Assembly: GCA_036504595.1 (NCBI GenBank)
Contig: DASXUX010000081.1
Location: forward strand, 310,001 to 374,000
Length of the DNA: 64,000 bases
Source: DASXUX01 sp036504595
GTDB taxonomy: Bacteria; Planctomycetota; SZUA-567; H5-PLA8
Direction of reading: 5' to 3'
Shown here: in pieces, positions 17,290 through 25,422 of the stretch
How positions within the stretch are numbered: position 1 is the stretch's first letter
Layout of the letters: every line of letters starts with the position of its first letter
Notes under the pieces: generated by a model
Told to the model about the DNA's origin: nothing
What the model saw: the letters and a program-made list of their open reading frames with translations, nothing else
Database searches by the model: none
Made by a program: the position numbers and the translations under genes

Positions 17290-17360
17290 GTTCGACATAA
17301 AGAGCTGACACAGAGAAAACACAGTGATGGCAGGCTAGACAGCCTGCCCCACGAGAACAC
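17290..17360. repeat. Short repeats and hairpin upstream of dnaE
   Basis: GACACAGAGAAAACACAG-like sequence is followed by a perfect 8-bp hairpin, GGCAGGCT/AGCCTGCC, with loop AGAC (17329-17348). The wording resembles the ACACAGAGGACAC repeats at 39160-39250, 57345-57385 and 63525-63550. No T tract follows. Confidence 0.6.
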
Positions 17361-17378
17361 AGAACGGGACCACGCAAT

Positions 17379-20300
17379 ATGGCCGCGCCGACTTTTTGTC
17401 ACCTGCACAATCACTCGCAGTACAGCCTGCTGGACGGTGCTTCGCGCATTCCGGACATGGTCAAGCGCGCGCGAAAAATGGGCCAGCCGGCGCTGGCGAT
17501 CACCGATCACGGAAACATGTTCGGCGCGATAGAGTTTTACAAGACCTGCGCGGATGCCAACAAGAATGCCGAGAAGGATGGCCTGCCGCAGATCAAGCCG
17601 ATCATCGGCATGGAGACGTACATCGTCCCAAACGGCGAGAGCCGCACGAAGCGCGAGAAGGTCGATGACGAATCCGGCTATCACCTGCTGCTGTGGGCCA
17701 GCGACTTCGAGGGCTACAAGAATCTGATGAAGCTTTCCTCGGCCGCGTACCTGGAGGGCTTCTACTACAACGCGCGGATCGATCGCGACCTGCTCGCCAA
17801 ACACAGCAAAGGTCTGCTCGCCGCCAGCGGCTGCATCGGCAGCGAAGTGCCGCAGACGATCTTGAAGAAGGATTACGCCGCGGCGTGCCGCCAGGCGACG
17901 TTCTATCAGGAGATTTTCGGCAAGGAGAATTTCTATTTCGAATTGCAGGACCACTGCATCGCCGCGGCTGACCGGCCGGAAGCCAGCGAGATCATGCGCG
18001 ATTTGGCGACGCAGCAGAAGAAAGTGAACGACACGCTGTTGCGGATGGCGCGCGAACTGGGCGGCAAACTGATCTGCACCAACGACAGCCACTACATCGA
18101 CCGCAGCGACGCTCTGGCGCACGACGCGCTGCTGTGCATCGGCACGGGCAGGCTGCTCAAGGACACCGAGCGCATGCGGTTTCCGTGCGATGAGTTTTAT
18201 CTGAAAAGCAGCGACGAGATGTCGCGCGTGTTCGGTTCCAGCGTTCCGGAAGCGCTGACGAACACTCTGGAAATTGCCGAGCGCTGCAACCTGAAGATCA
18301 AATTCGGCGAGTACCACTTTCCGCAGTTCAAGATTCCCGGCGGCGAAGACCAGAACACGTACTTCCGCCGGCACGTGATGGAAGGGCTCCACAAGCGCTA
18401 CGGCGACCCGGTGCCTGATCGCATGATGGCTCGCGCCAACGAAGAGCTGCGCGTGCTCGAGAAAATGGGCTTCGTCGGCTACCTGCTGATTGTCTGGGAC
18501 ATCATTCACCACGCGCGCTCGCAGGGAATTCCGGTCGGCCCGGGACGAGGCAGCGCGGCCGGTTCCATCGTTTGCTATGCGCTGGGAATTACGAACCTCG
18601 AACCGCTGCGATACAACCTGATCTTCGAACGTTTCGTGAACGAAGGCCGAAACGAGATGCCCGATATCGACATCGATTTCTGCCAGAGCCGCCGCGCGGA
18701 AGTCATCAAGTACGTACAGGAAAAATACGGGCACGATTGCACCGCGAATATCATCACGTTCAACGCCATGCTGGCGAAGGGCGCCGTGCGCGACGTCGGG
18801 CGCGTGCTCAACTGGGAACTGCCGAACGTCAATAAGATCGCCAAGCTGATCCCGCAGGAGCCGGGCAAAAAGGTGCTGCTGAAACCCGCGCCCAGTCCGC
18901 GGTCCGAGACGGACGAAGCGACGTATGCGATCGACGACGTCGAGGAACTCAGTGTTCTCTACAAGACCGACCCGCAGTGCACGGAGCTCATCGACTTGGC
19001 CCGGAAGTGCGAAGGCATCGCGCGCAATACGGGCTGTCATGCGGCGGGGTTGGTTATCGCCGACAAGCCGGTCGTCGAATACTGCCCGCTGTATCGCGAC
19101 AAGAACGGGATGACGCTGACGCAGTACGAAATGGCGCACATCGATTCGGTGGGCCTGCTGAAAATCGATTTTCTCGGCTTGGAAACGCTGACCAAGCTGA
19201 AAGTCACCTGCGATCTGATCAAGCAGCGGCATGGTTCAAAGATCAAGGAACCCACGACTTCCGAAGGCGTTATCGACCTGGACAAGATTCCCCTCGATGA
19301 CACGAAGACGTACCGCATGATGAGCCGCGGCGACGCGCGGGCGGTGTTCCAGTTCGAATCTGAAGGCATGCGCAAGATGCTCGTCGATGCGCGGCCCGAC
19401 TGCCTGGAAGATCTCGTCGCGCTCAACGCCATGTTCCGTCCGGGGCCGCTGCAGTACATCCCGTCGTTCTGCAATCGCAAGCACGGGCGGGAACTGATCG
19501 AGTACCTGGTTCCAGCGCTCGAACCGATCCTGAAAGACACCTACGGCATCATCGTGTATCAGGAACAAGTGATGCAGATCGCCAATCAGCTCGCCGGCTT
19601 CACGCTCTCCGAAGCAGACTCGCTGCGCAAGGCGATGGGTAAGAAGAAAAAAGATTTGATGGAGAAGTACGGCAAGCAGTTCGTCGAAGGCTGCGCAAAG
19701 AAAGGGATCGACAAGGCCGTCGCGCAGAAGCTCTACGACACGATTGCCGAGTTCGCGAAGTACGGCTTCAACAAGTCTCACGCCGCGGCCTACGCCTTCG
19801 TCGCGTATCAGACGGCGTACCTGAAGGCGAACTATCCGGCGGAGTTCATGGCCGGAAACATGTCGCTGGAGCAGGGGAACACGGACAAGATCGTCGAGTA
19901 CATCGACGAATCGCGGCGGATGGGGCTGAAAGTAAAGGCTCCAGACATCAACCTGTCGGGCGTGACGTTTGGGATCGAGGGCGACGACACGCTGGTCTTC
20001 TCGTTGGGCGCGATCAAGGGCGTTGGCGAACGCGCTGTGGAGAACATCGTTGGCGAGCGGCAAAAGAACGGCCCGTTCAAGGATCTCTACGATCTGTGCG
20101 AACGGCTCGATTCGAAGACGGCCAACAAAGGTTGTCTCGAAGCGCTCATCCGCGCCGGGGCGATGGATTCAATCTTTGGCGACACCAAGGCTAGTGCGAA
20201 GAAGGATGCCAAGCCCAATCGCGCGGCGCTGCTGGCGGGACTTGAAGACGCGATGGCGCAGGGAGTCTCGCAGCGGCAGGACCGCAACGCGGGGCAGGGC

Positions 20301-21155
20301 AGTTTGTTCGGCGGCGATTCGCTCGCGCCGGCGCGCCCCTGCTTGCCGCAGGTGGCGGAATGGCCGGAGAAGACGCGCCTGGAAGAGGAGAAGGCGGTGC
20401 TGGGGTTCTACTTTTCCGGGCACCCGCTGGATGATGCGCGCGAACTGGTCGAAGGGCTTTCGTCCGGTTCGATCCGGTCGCTGCCGGAGATTCCAGACGG
20501 CTATATGGTCACGGTCGGCGCGTTTGTTTCGGCGGTGAATCTGACTCAGACGCGCGCAAAGAACGAACGGATGGCGATCCTGAACGTCGAGGATTTTTCT
20601 GGCAGCATGCAAGTCGTCGTGTTCCCCCGAACGTACGAAAAATGCAAACAGTTGCTCGCGCCCGACGCGATGCTGTTCTTCAGAGGAAAAGTAAAAGCCA
20701 ACGAAATGGGCATGGGCGGCGGTCGCAACGCCGACAAGGAGAACGCCACGCCGACGGTGTCGCTGCTCGCGGAAGAAGTCTTTACGATTCAGGACGCGGC
20801 GGACAGGCACGCCAGCGAAATCTCCATCGGCATTACGCCCGGTGCCGGCGACGGTCCGGCCAGTGCGGCGCTGCAGGCCAAGCTGCAATCGGTGCTGGCG
20901 CTGCTGCGCAACTATTCGGGGAAAGTTCCGGTCTATTTGCAGCTTGATGTTGAAGACGCCAGCGGCAACCCGGCCAGCGTCTGCATCCGGTCCGGCCCGC
21001 AGCGCGGTCTTCGCGCGGCGCCAGAACTGTTCACTGCATTGCGCCACATTCTGCCGCGCGGGTCGGTGCGCGTCACCGGCGAAGGGACGCATGCGCAGCG
21101 GCCAGCTCCGCAGCCGTGGAAGCGGGGAAACGGGAATGGTGGCGGGAGGCAGTAA
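17379..21155 (+). CDS. dnaE: DNA polymerase III alpha subunit
   Basis: Replicative polymerase catalytic subunit, 1258 aa. The N-terminal PHP domain begins at FCHLHNHSQYSLLDGASR with ITDHGNMFG. The catalytic core contains GPGRGSAAGSIVCYALGIT (about 387) and PDIDIDFCQ (about 427, two of the three catalytic Asp). The fingers and little-finger regions (GVRAVFQFES equivalents, YEKYGFNKSHAAAYA) and a C-terminal OB fold (AILNVEDFSGSMQVVVFP) follow. PHP metal ligands look intact, so intrinsic proofreading is possible. It is slightly longer than E. coli DnaE through a glycine-rich tail. ATG 17379 follows a repeat-rich leader with no strong ribosome site. Confidence 0.97.
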   Translation: MAAPTFCHLHNHSQYSLLDGASRIPDMVKRARKMGQPALAITDHGNMFGAIEFYKTCADANKNAEKDGLPQIKPIIGMETYIVPNGESRTKREKVDDESGYHLLLWASDFEGYKNLMKLSSAAYLEGFYYNARIDRDLLAKHSKGLLAASGCIGSEVPQTILKKDYAAACRQATFYQEIFGKENFYFELQDHCIAAADRPEASEIMRDLATQQKKVNDTLLRMARELGGKLICTNDSHYIDRSDALAHDALLCIGTGRLLKDTERMRFPCDEFYLKSSDEMSRVFGSSVPEALTNTLEIAERCNLKIKFGEYHFPQFKIPGGEDQNTYFRRHVMEGLHKRYGDPVPDRMMARANEELRVLEKMGFVGYLLIVWDIIHHARSQGIPVGPGRGSAAGSIVCYALGITNLEPLRYNLIFERFVNEGRNEMPDIDIDFCQSRRAEVIKYVQEKYGHDCTANIITFNAMLAKGAVRDVGRVLNWELPNVNKIAKLIPQEPGKKVLLKPAPSPRSETDEATYAIDDVEELSVLYKTDPQCTELIDLARKCEGIARNTGCHAAGLVIADKPVVEYCPLYRDKNGMTLTQYEMAHIDSVGLLKIDFLGLETLTKLKVTCDLIKQRHGSKIKEPTTSEGVIDLDKIPLDDTKTYRMMSRGDARAVFQFESEGMRKMLVDARPDCLEDLVALNAMFRPGPLQYIPSFCNRKHGRELIEYLVPALEPILKDTYGIIVYQEQVMQIANQLAGFTLSEADSLRKAMGKKKKDLMEKYGKQFVEGCAKKGIDKAVAQKLYDTIAEFAKYGFNKSHAAAYAFVAYQTAYLKANYPAEFMAGNMSLEQGNTDKIVEYIDESRRMGLKVKAPDINLSGVTFGIEGDDTLVFSLGAIKGVGERAVENIVGERQKNGPFKDLYDLCERLDSKTANKGCLEALIRAGAMDSIFGDTKASAKKDAKPNRAALLAGLEDAMAQGVSQRQDRNAGQGSLFGGDSLAPARPCLPQVAEWPEKTRLEEEKAVLGFYFSGHPLDDARELVEGLSSGSIRSLPEIPDGYMVTVGAFVSAVNLTQTRAKNERMAILNVEDFSGSMQVVVFPRTYEKCKQLLAPDAMLFFRGKVKANEMGMGGGRNADKENATPTVSLLAEEVFTIQDAADRHASEISIGITPGAGDGPASAALQAKLQSVLALLRNYSGKVPVYLQLDVEDASGNPASVCIRSGPQRGLRAAPELFTALRHILPRGSVRVTGEGTHAQRPAPQPWKRGNGNGGGRQ

Positions 21156-22365
21156 CGGCAGGACGGGGGGACGGGGAGACGGGGGGACGGGGAGAAACGG
21201 CGGGCGGAGGCTGGAGGCGGGAGGCGGGAGGGGCGGATTGCGGAATGGGGAATTCGGATTGTGGATTGGCGCGGTCGCACTGCTTCTGGTCAGCGTGGCG
21301 TCTGACGTTTTCGCCGCCGATGCCGCGCCTTGGGCGTTATGGGATGGGAAGGAGACGGTTGAGCAGTATGCCAGGCGCGTGGACCTGTCGGCGACGAAAA
21401 CGCTCGATCTCGGCGGCGGCGTCACGCTCGATCTGGTGCTGATTCCGGCTGGGAAGTTCGTGATGGGGACGCCGGAGCCGAAGCCGGTGGACGAAGCAGC
21501 CTTCCAAAAGCAAATCTTGACCGGCCAGATTGTCTTCGGAATCGGCGCGGGGATTCTGGTGCTGCTGATCGGCGGCATGATCGTCAGGGCCATCCGGCAA
21601 CGGCGCAAGCCGCAGTATTCGCTGGCAGCGTTTCTTGTAATGATCATCTTTGCTGGCGTGAGTCTTCTGGGTGGCATGCATTGGTTGCATTCCGCACGTG
21701 CGCTGGCAGTGGCGGAGGCCGAGTACAAGGCGGCGCTGGCACGCTTCCAGAATTCTTACGAGACTGAGAAGCCCGCGCACGAAGTCACGCTGACGAAGCC
21801 TTTCTACATGGACAAGTACGGCGTGACGCAGGCGCAGTACCAGCAGGTCACGGGCACGAACCCAAGCCACTTCAAGGGCGCGAACTTGCCGGTGGAGATG
21901 GTCTCGTGGGACGATGCCCTAGCGTTCTGCAAGAAAGTCAGCGAAAAGACGGGCTTGATTGTGCGCCTGCCCATGGACGCAGAACGGGAGTTTGCCTGCC
22001 GCGCTGGAACGAGCACGACGTACTACACCGGCGACAGCGAAGCCGATCTGGACAAAGCAGCGTGGTACAGGGCCAACAGCAAGAACACGACGCATCCGGT
22101 TGGCCAGAAAGAACCGAACGTCTTCGGCTTGCATGACATGCACGGCAACGTGTGGGAATGGTGCGCGGACTGGTACGAGCCGTACAAGGCGGGAGCAGTT
22201 GTTGATCCGCAAGGCCCGCCCGAAGGCCAAGTCCGGGTTTTGCGCGGCGGGTCCTGGGGCAACGATCCCGAGGACTGCCGATCTGCGTACCGCAACGGGA
22301 GCTATCCCGTTCGCCGGATTATCGTCATCGGCTTTCGGGTGGTGGTGGGGATCAGTCACCAATAA
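21136..22365 (+). CDS. FGE/SUMF1-like secreted membrane protein with inserted transmembrane hairpin
   Basis: A formylglycine-generating-enzyme-fold protein, about 410 aa from ATG 21136. After a signal segment (LWIGAVALLLVSVASDVFA), the fold begins with LVLIPAGKFVMGTPEPKP, the usual first strands. A two-helix membrane hairpin intervenes (IVFGIGAGILVLLIGGMIV and LAAFLVMIIFAGVSLLGGM, about 140-195). The fold resumes with HEVTLTKPFYMDKYGVTQ and ends with HGNVWEWCADWY and VLRGGSWGNDPEDCRSAYR. True FGE has two Cys near that end; only one remains, so sulfatase activation is unlikely. The start is obscured by a G-rich repeat (21158-21235): ATG 21136 overlaps dnaE, and TTG 21238 is an alternative. Confidence 0.75.
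   Translation: MVAGGSNGRTGGRGDGGTGRNGGRRLEAGGGRGGLRNGEFGLWIGAVALLLVSVASDVFAADAAPWALWDGKETVEQYARRVDLSATKTLDLGGGVTLDLVLIPAGKFVMGTPEPKPVDEAAFQKQILTGQIVFGIGAGILVLLIGGMIVRAIRQRRKPQYSLAAFLVMIIFAGVSLLGGMHWLHSARALAVAEAEYKAALARFQNSYETEKPAHEVTLTKPFYMDKYGVTQAQYQQVTGTNPSHFKGANLPVEMVSWDDALAFCKKVSEKTGLIVRLPMDAEREFACRAGTSTTYYTGDSEADLDKAAWYRANSKNTTHPVGQKEPNVFGLHDMHGNVWEWCADWYEPYKAGAVVDPQGPPEGQVRVLRGGSWGNDPEDCRSAYRNGSYPVRRIIVIGFRVVVGISHQ
21158..21270. repeat. G-rich heptamer-like repeats across the start of the FGE-like gene
   Basis: GGACGGGGAGACGGGG units run into GGAGGCGGGAGGCGGGAG and then GCGGATTGCGGAAT. Three different repeat units lie side by side, and all are in the reading frame or leader of the FGE-like gene. 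Confidence 0.7.
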
Positions 22366-23135
22366 AGGAAGTGCGAAGGACGAAGTGCGAAGGGCGAAGT
22401 TATAGTTTATGCGAAATAAATGCGAAAAAGTATGCAACATTTTTGAGGCTGATACGTCAATATAGTGAGGGTGGGTTGGATACTCTGTCTTCGCGGAAGT
22501 GTTCTTTGAAAAGTGACGAGATTAGGATTGTGCACAGGTGCGCTTTTGGACAGAAGTCTGGAGTCAACGGCATAGTCCACCACGATGTGCAGTCTTGGAC
22601 AAAAGAAGCGGTGAGTGCAAGCGGAGCTGCAGGGAAGGGCTTCTTGTCGCTGCGCGACCCACCCGAAAGCTGACGCTTTCGGGCGGGCCACCCTTCGCAC
22701 CACCACAGGTGCAGTTTTGGACAAAGTCTGGAGTCTGGAAGTCTGGAGTCAACGGCAGAGTCCACCACGATGTGCAGGCTTGGGCAAAAGAAGCGGTGAG
22801 TGTAAGCGGAAGCGTCGGGACGGGCTTCTTGTCGCTGGCGCGACCCACCCGAAAGCTGACGCTTTCGGGCGGGCCACCCTTCGCACCACCACAGGTGCAC
22901 TTTCTTACAGAGCGGGAGCAGTGAAGGCATGGCTGGAGACTGCGCTGAAGCGCAGTCGAGCCAGCAGTGGCACGGGTCACCACATGTGCAGTTTTTTACG
23001 GGCGGCAGAACACGCAATCCAGCAGGATTGCGCTACGTTAGGATTGCGCCACATGTGCACTTTTTTACAGAGAAGATGGCGGCGTCAGGTCGCGGTGTAT
23101 TCCGATACAACACTTTCTATGAGGGGATTCTGAGA
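22366..23135 (+). repeat. GTGCA-motif array A in the leader of the sialate O-acetylesterase gene
   Basis: A 770-nt gap without a supportable gene. After GCGAAGG heptamers (22366-22400) and a leader shared with array C (22423-22554), seven copies of GTGCASTYTTKKACARA begin at 22538, 22587, 22709, 22772, 22895, 22986 and 23055, all on the plus strand. Hairpins separate them: CCCGAAAGC/GCTTTCGGG (twice), GACTGCGC/GCGCAGTC and GCAATCC/GGATTGC. A tandem duplication of about 185 nt makes up the middle. The last copy ends 64 nt before ATG 23136. Confidence 0.8.
22563..22932 (+). repeat. Tandem duplication, period about 185 nt, within array A
   Basis: The block starting GTCAACGGCATAGTCCACCA at 22563 repeats from 22748 with few changes. 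It contains a motif copy, AAAAGAAGCGGTGAGTG, GGGCTTCTTGTCGCTG, the CCCGAAAGC hairpin, GGGCCACCCTTCGCACCACC and a second motif copy. The second unit then diverges after about 22911. Confidence 0.85.
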
Positions 23136-24680
23136 ATGCGAAACGCGCGATTTCTGTTTGCTGTCGTTCTGATTGGACTTGTGACATCGGTAAGTGCCGA
23201 GGTCAAGCTGCCGCAGGTGATCAGCAGCCACATGGTTTTGCAGCGCGATGTGCCGGTGCCGATCTGGGGCACGGCGGCGGCGGGGGAGAAGGTGACGGTC
23301 AAGTTTCGCGATCAGGCGAAGACGGCTGAACCTGACGCTCAAGGCAAATGGATGGTGAAGCTCGATCCGCTGAAAGTCGGCGATGCGGCGACGATGACGA
23401 TCGCGGGCACGAACACGATTACGTTGGACGACGTGCTGGTCGGCGAAGTCTGGGTGGGTTCCGGCCAGTCCAACATGGACATGGGCGTGGGGAGCTACAC
23501 TAAAGGAGACGAAGTCCTCGCCAAGATGGCCGCGGAGAGCTACCCGAAGCTGCGCTTGATCCGTTGCGGCCGAACGCCTTGGCAGGAAGCGACGCCGCAG
23601 ACGATTCCCGGATTCTCGGCGCTGTTGTTTTCGTTTGGTGTGCCGCTGCAGAAGGAACTCGACGTGCCGGTCGGGCTGATGGTAGGTGCGGTCGGGGGAA
23701 CGCCGAGCGGACGCTGGCTGAGCGCCGAGATGTTCGCGGCGGATACCGCTTGCCAGGAGATGGTCGCGAAAGCCAAAGAGAAGTACGACCCGGCGGCTGA
23801 GGAGGCGAAGTATAAGGAGGCGCTCGCCAAGTGGGAGAAAGCCGACGCGGAGGCCAAGAAGGACGGAAAGAAATCGCCGGGCAAGCCCAAGCAACCGCTG
23901 CCGCCGGGCGAATGCGAAGGCGGAATGGGGTCGCTCTTCAAGGTTCACATTCAGCCATTCATTCCGTTTGCGATGCGCGGCGTGTTCTGGGATCAGGGCG
24001 AAAGCGGCACGGCTGTCACTGGCGTGGATCAGTACACGATCATGGGCGCGCTGATCCGCGGCTGGCGCAAAGACTGGGGGCAGGGCGAGTTTCCCTTCAT
24101 CCATGTGCAGAAGCCCAGCGGCGGCGGCTGCGCCTGGAATCTCGAAGACGCGGTGACGAACAAGGCCGAGAAATTCGCGCCGCCGCCCGCCGAGAATACG
24201 ATTTCCGGCAACAACAATTATCGCGAGCAGCACATTCGTCTCATGCAGTACCCGGCCGCACCGATGGCCATCGCCAGCGATCTAGGGCCCGGCATTCATC
24301 CGACGAACAAGTCGGGCTACGGCGCGCGCGGGTGCCGCGTGGCGCTCGGCCTGGTGTACGGAAAGAAGATCGAGTACCTCGGGCCCGTGTACGCTTCGCA
24401 CAAAATTGAAGACAACAAGATTCGCGTTAGCTTCACTCACGTGGGGCAAGGGCTGGCCTTCAAGAACGGCGAGAAGCTGCAGGGCTTCGCTCTCGCCGGC
24501 GAAGACAAGGCGTTTCACTGGGCCGAAGCCGCGGTCGACGGCGAGACAGTCGTGCTCTCGTCCGAAAAAGTCGTCAAGCCCGTCGCCGTGCGTTACGCAT
24601 GGGCCGGGAATTATCCTTGGGCGAACTTCTTCAACAAGGACGGACTGCCGGGCGTGCCGTTCAGGACGGATGCGTGGTAG
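23136..24680 (+). CDS. Sialate O-acetylesterase family protein, secreted
   Basis: An exported SGNH-type esterase (514 aa; signal peptide MRNARFLFAVVLIGLVTSVSA) of the family that deacetylates sialic acids or plant polysaccharides. VISSHMVLQRDVPVPIWGTA starts the jelly-roll domain. The catalytic Ser is in VGSGQSNMDMG (about 110), with FWDQGESG (about 285) and GIHPTNKSGYG (about 386) giving the later SGNH motifs including the catalytic His. A Lys/Glu-rich insert of about 60 residues (AKEKYDPAAEEAKYKEALAK onward) is unusual. ATG 23136 follows GAGGGG. The long leader with array A precedes it. No sialic acid catabolic genes are nearby. Confidence 0.9.
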   Translation: MRNARFLFAVVLIGLVTSVSAEVKLPQVISSHMVLQRDVPVPIWGTAAAGEKVTVKFRDQAKTAEPDAQGKWMVKLDPLKVGDAATMTIAGTNTITLDDVLVGEVWVGSGQSNMDMGVGSYTKGDEVLAKMAAESYPKLRLIRCGRTPWQEATPQTIPGFSALLFSFGVPLQKELDVPVGLMVGAVGGTPSGRWLSAEMFAADTACQEMVAKAKEKYDPAAEEAKYKEALAKWEKADAEAKKDGKKSPGKPKQPLPPGECEGGMGSLFKVHIQPFIPFAMRGVFWDQGESGTAVTGVDQYTIMGALIRGWRKDWGQGEFPFIHVQKPSGGGCAWNLEDAVTNKAEKFAPPPAENTISGNNNYREQHIRLMQYPAAPMAIASDLGPGIHPTNKSGYGARGCRVALGLVYGKKIEYLGPVYASHKIEDNKIRVSFTHVGQGLAFKNGEKLQGFALAGEDKAFHWAEAAVDGETVVLSSEKVVKPVAVRYAWAGNYPWANFFNKDGLPGVPFRTDAW

Positions 24681-24773
24681 GAGCAGGTTTTCCGTTTGGG
24701 GTTTTTGGTTAGTGGTTGCGGCCGCGTTGACCAGTTTTTGTGCGGAGGATATGCTGACGTACGAGGTGCAAAG

Positions 24774-25394
24774 ATGAATTCGTCTGTAGCGAAATGTCCG
24801 TATCCTGCGAAAGCGGGAACCCCTGTCTGGGATCTGGCGCGTTGGTATCCCCTCCAAGGGCACTGGACGGAGGAGGAGTACCTCTCTCTGGACCGCGGCG
24901 AAAACGCACTGGTTGAATTTACGGACGGTTATCTGGAGGTGCTGCCTGTGCCGACCAAGCAACACCAACGAATCGTAAAGCATCTGCTGCGGGCGTTGCT
25001 GGCTTTCGCGGACCCGCAACTCGGCGAGGTGTTCTTCGCACCGCTTCCATTCAAGCTGCGCAAAGGAATGTGGCGCGAACCGGACCTTCTCTTCATCAAG
25101 AAAGAGAATCGTACCGATGCGGAATACCCGTCGCGCATCGATCTGGCCATTGAAGTCGTGAGTGCCGGGACGACTGCGCGGCAGCGAGATTACCTGCGCA
25201 AACGGCGCGAATACGCACAATTCGATGTTGCGGAGTATTGGATTGTCGATCCGCAAACGGAGAAGATTACCGTCCTGACGCTGGAAGGCCGCAAGTATGT
25301 CGAGCATGGGGTGTTCAAGAAAAGCCAACGCGCGACATCGGTGTTGTTGAAAGGCTTTCACGTGGACGTAACTGAGGCGCTGCGCGCCAACTAG
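24774..25394 (+). CDS. Uma2 family (DUF820) putative endonuclease
   Basis: A PD-(D/E)xK-fold protein of 206 aa in the Uma2 family, abundant in cyanobacteria and planctomycetes but without an established role. The core shows VEFTDGYLEVLPVPTKQHQ (acidic residue and Gln), REPDLLFIKKE (the catalytic Asp) and DLAIEVVSAGT (the ExV/ExK-like strand). RDYLRKRREYAQFDVAEYWIVDP is the usual family C-terminal signature. ATG 24774 follows GAGGTG at 24762-24767; an earlier in-frame ATG would overlap the end of the esterase region. It could equally be a standalone nuclease or a remnant with a regulatory use. Confidence 0.85.
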   Translation: MNSSVAKCPYPAKAGTPVWDLARWYPLQGHWTEEEYLSLDRGENALVEFTDGYLEVLPVPTKQHQRIVKHLLRALLAFADPQLGEVFFAPLPFKLRKGMWREPDLLFIKKENRTDAEYPSRIDLAIEVVSAGTTARQRDYLRKRREYAQFDVAEYWIVDPQTEKITVLTLEGRKYVEHGVFKKSQRATSVLLKGFHVDVTEALRAN

Positions 25395-25422
25395 TTCGGC
25401 GCGACCTCGGAGGCCAGATTCC

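Noticed and set aside
17220..19232. A 670-codon minus-strand frame opposite dnaE
   Set aside because: Antisense shadow; dnaE motifs on the plus strand are intact and the antisense product resembles nothing.
22538..23071. CRISPR array
   Set aside because: Repeat copies are degenerate, spacing varies from 49 to 123 nt, the spaces contain hairpins and duplicated DNA, and no cas genes are present.
22457..23133. Small open frames across array A on both strands
   Set aside because: They translate the tandem 185-nt repeat and motif copies; no ribosome sites or family similarity.
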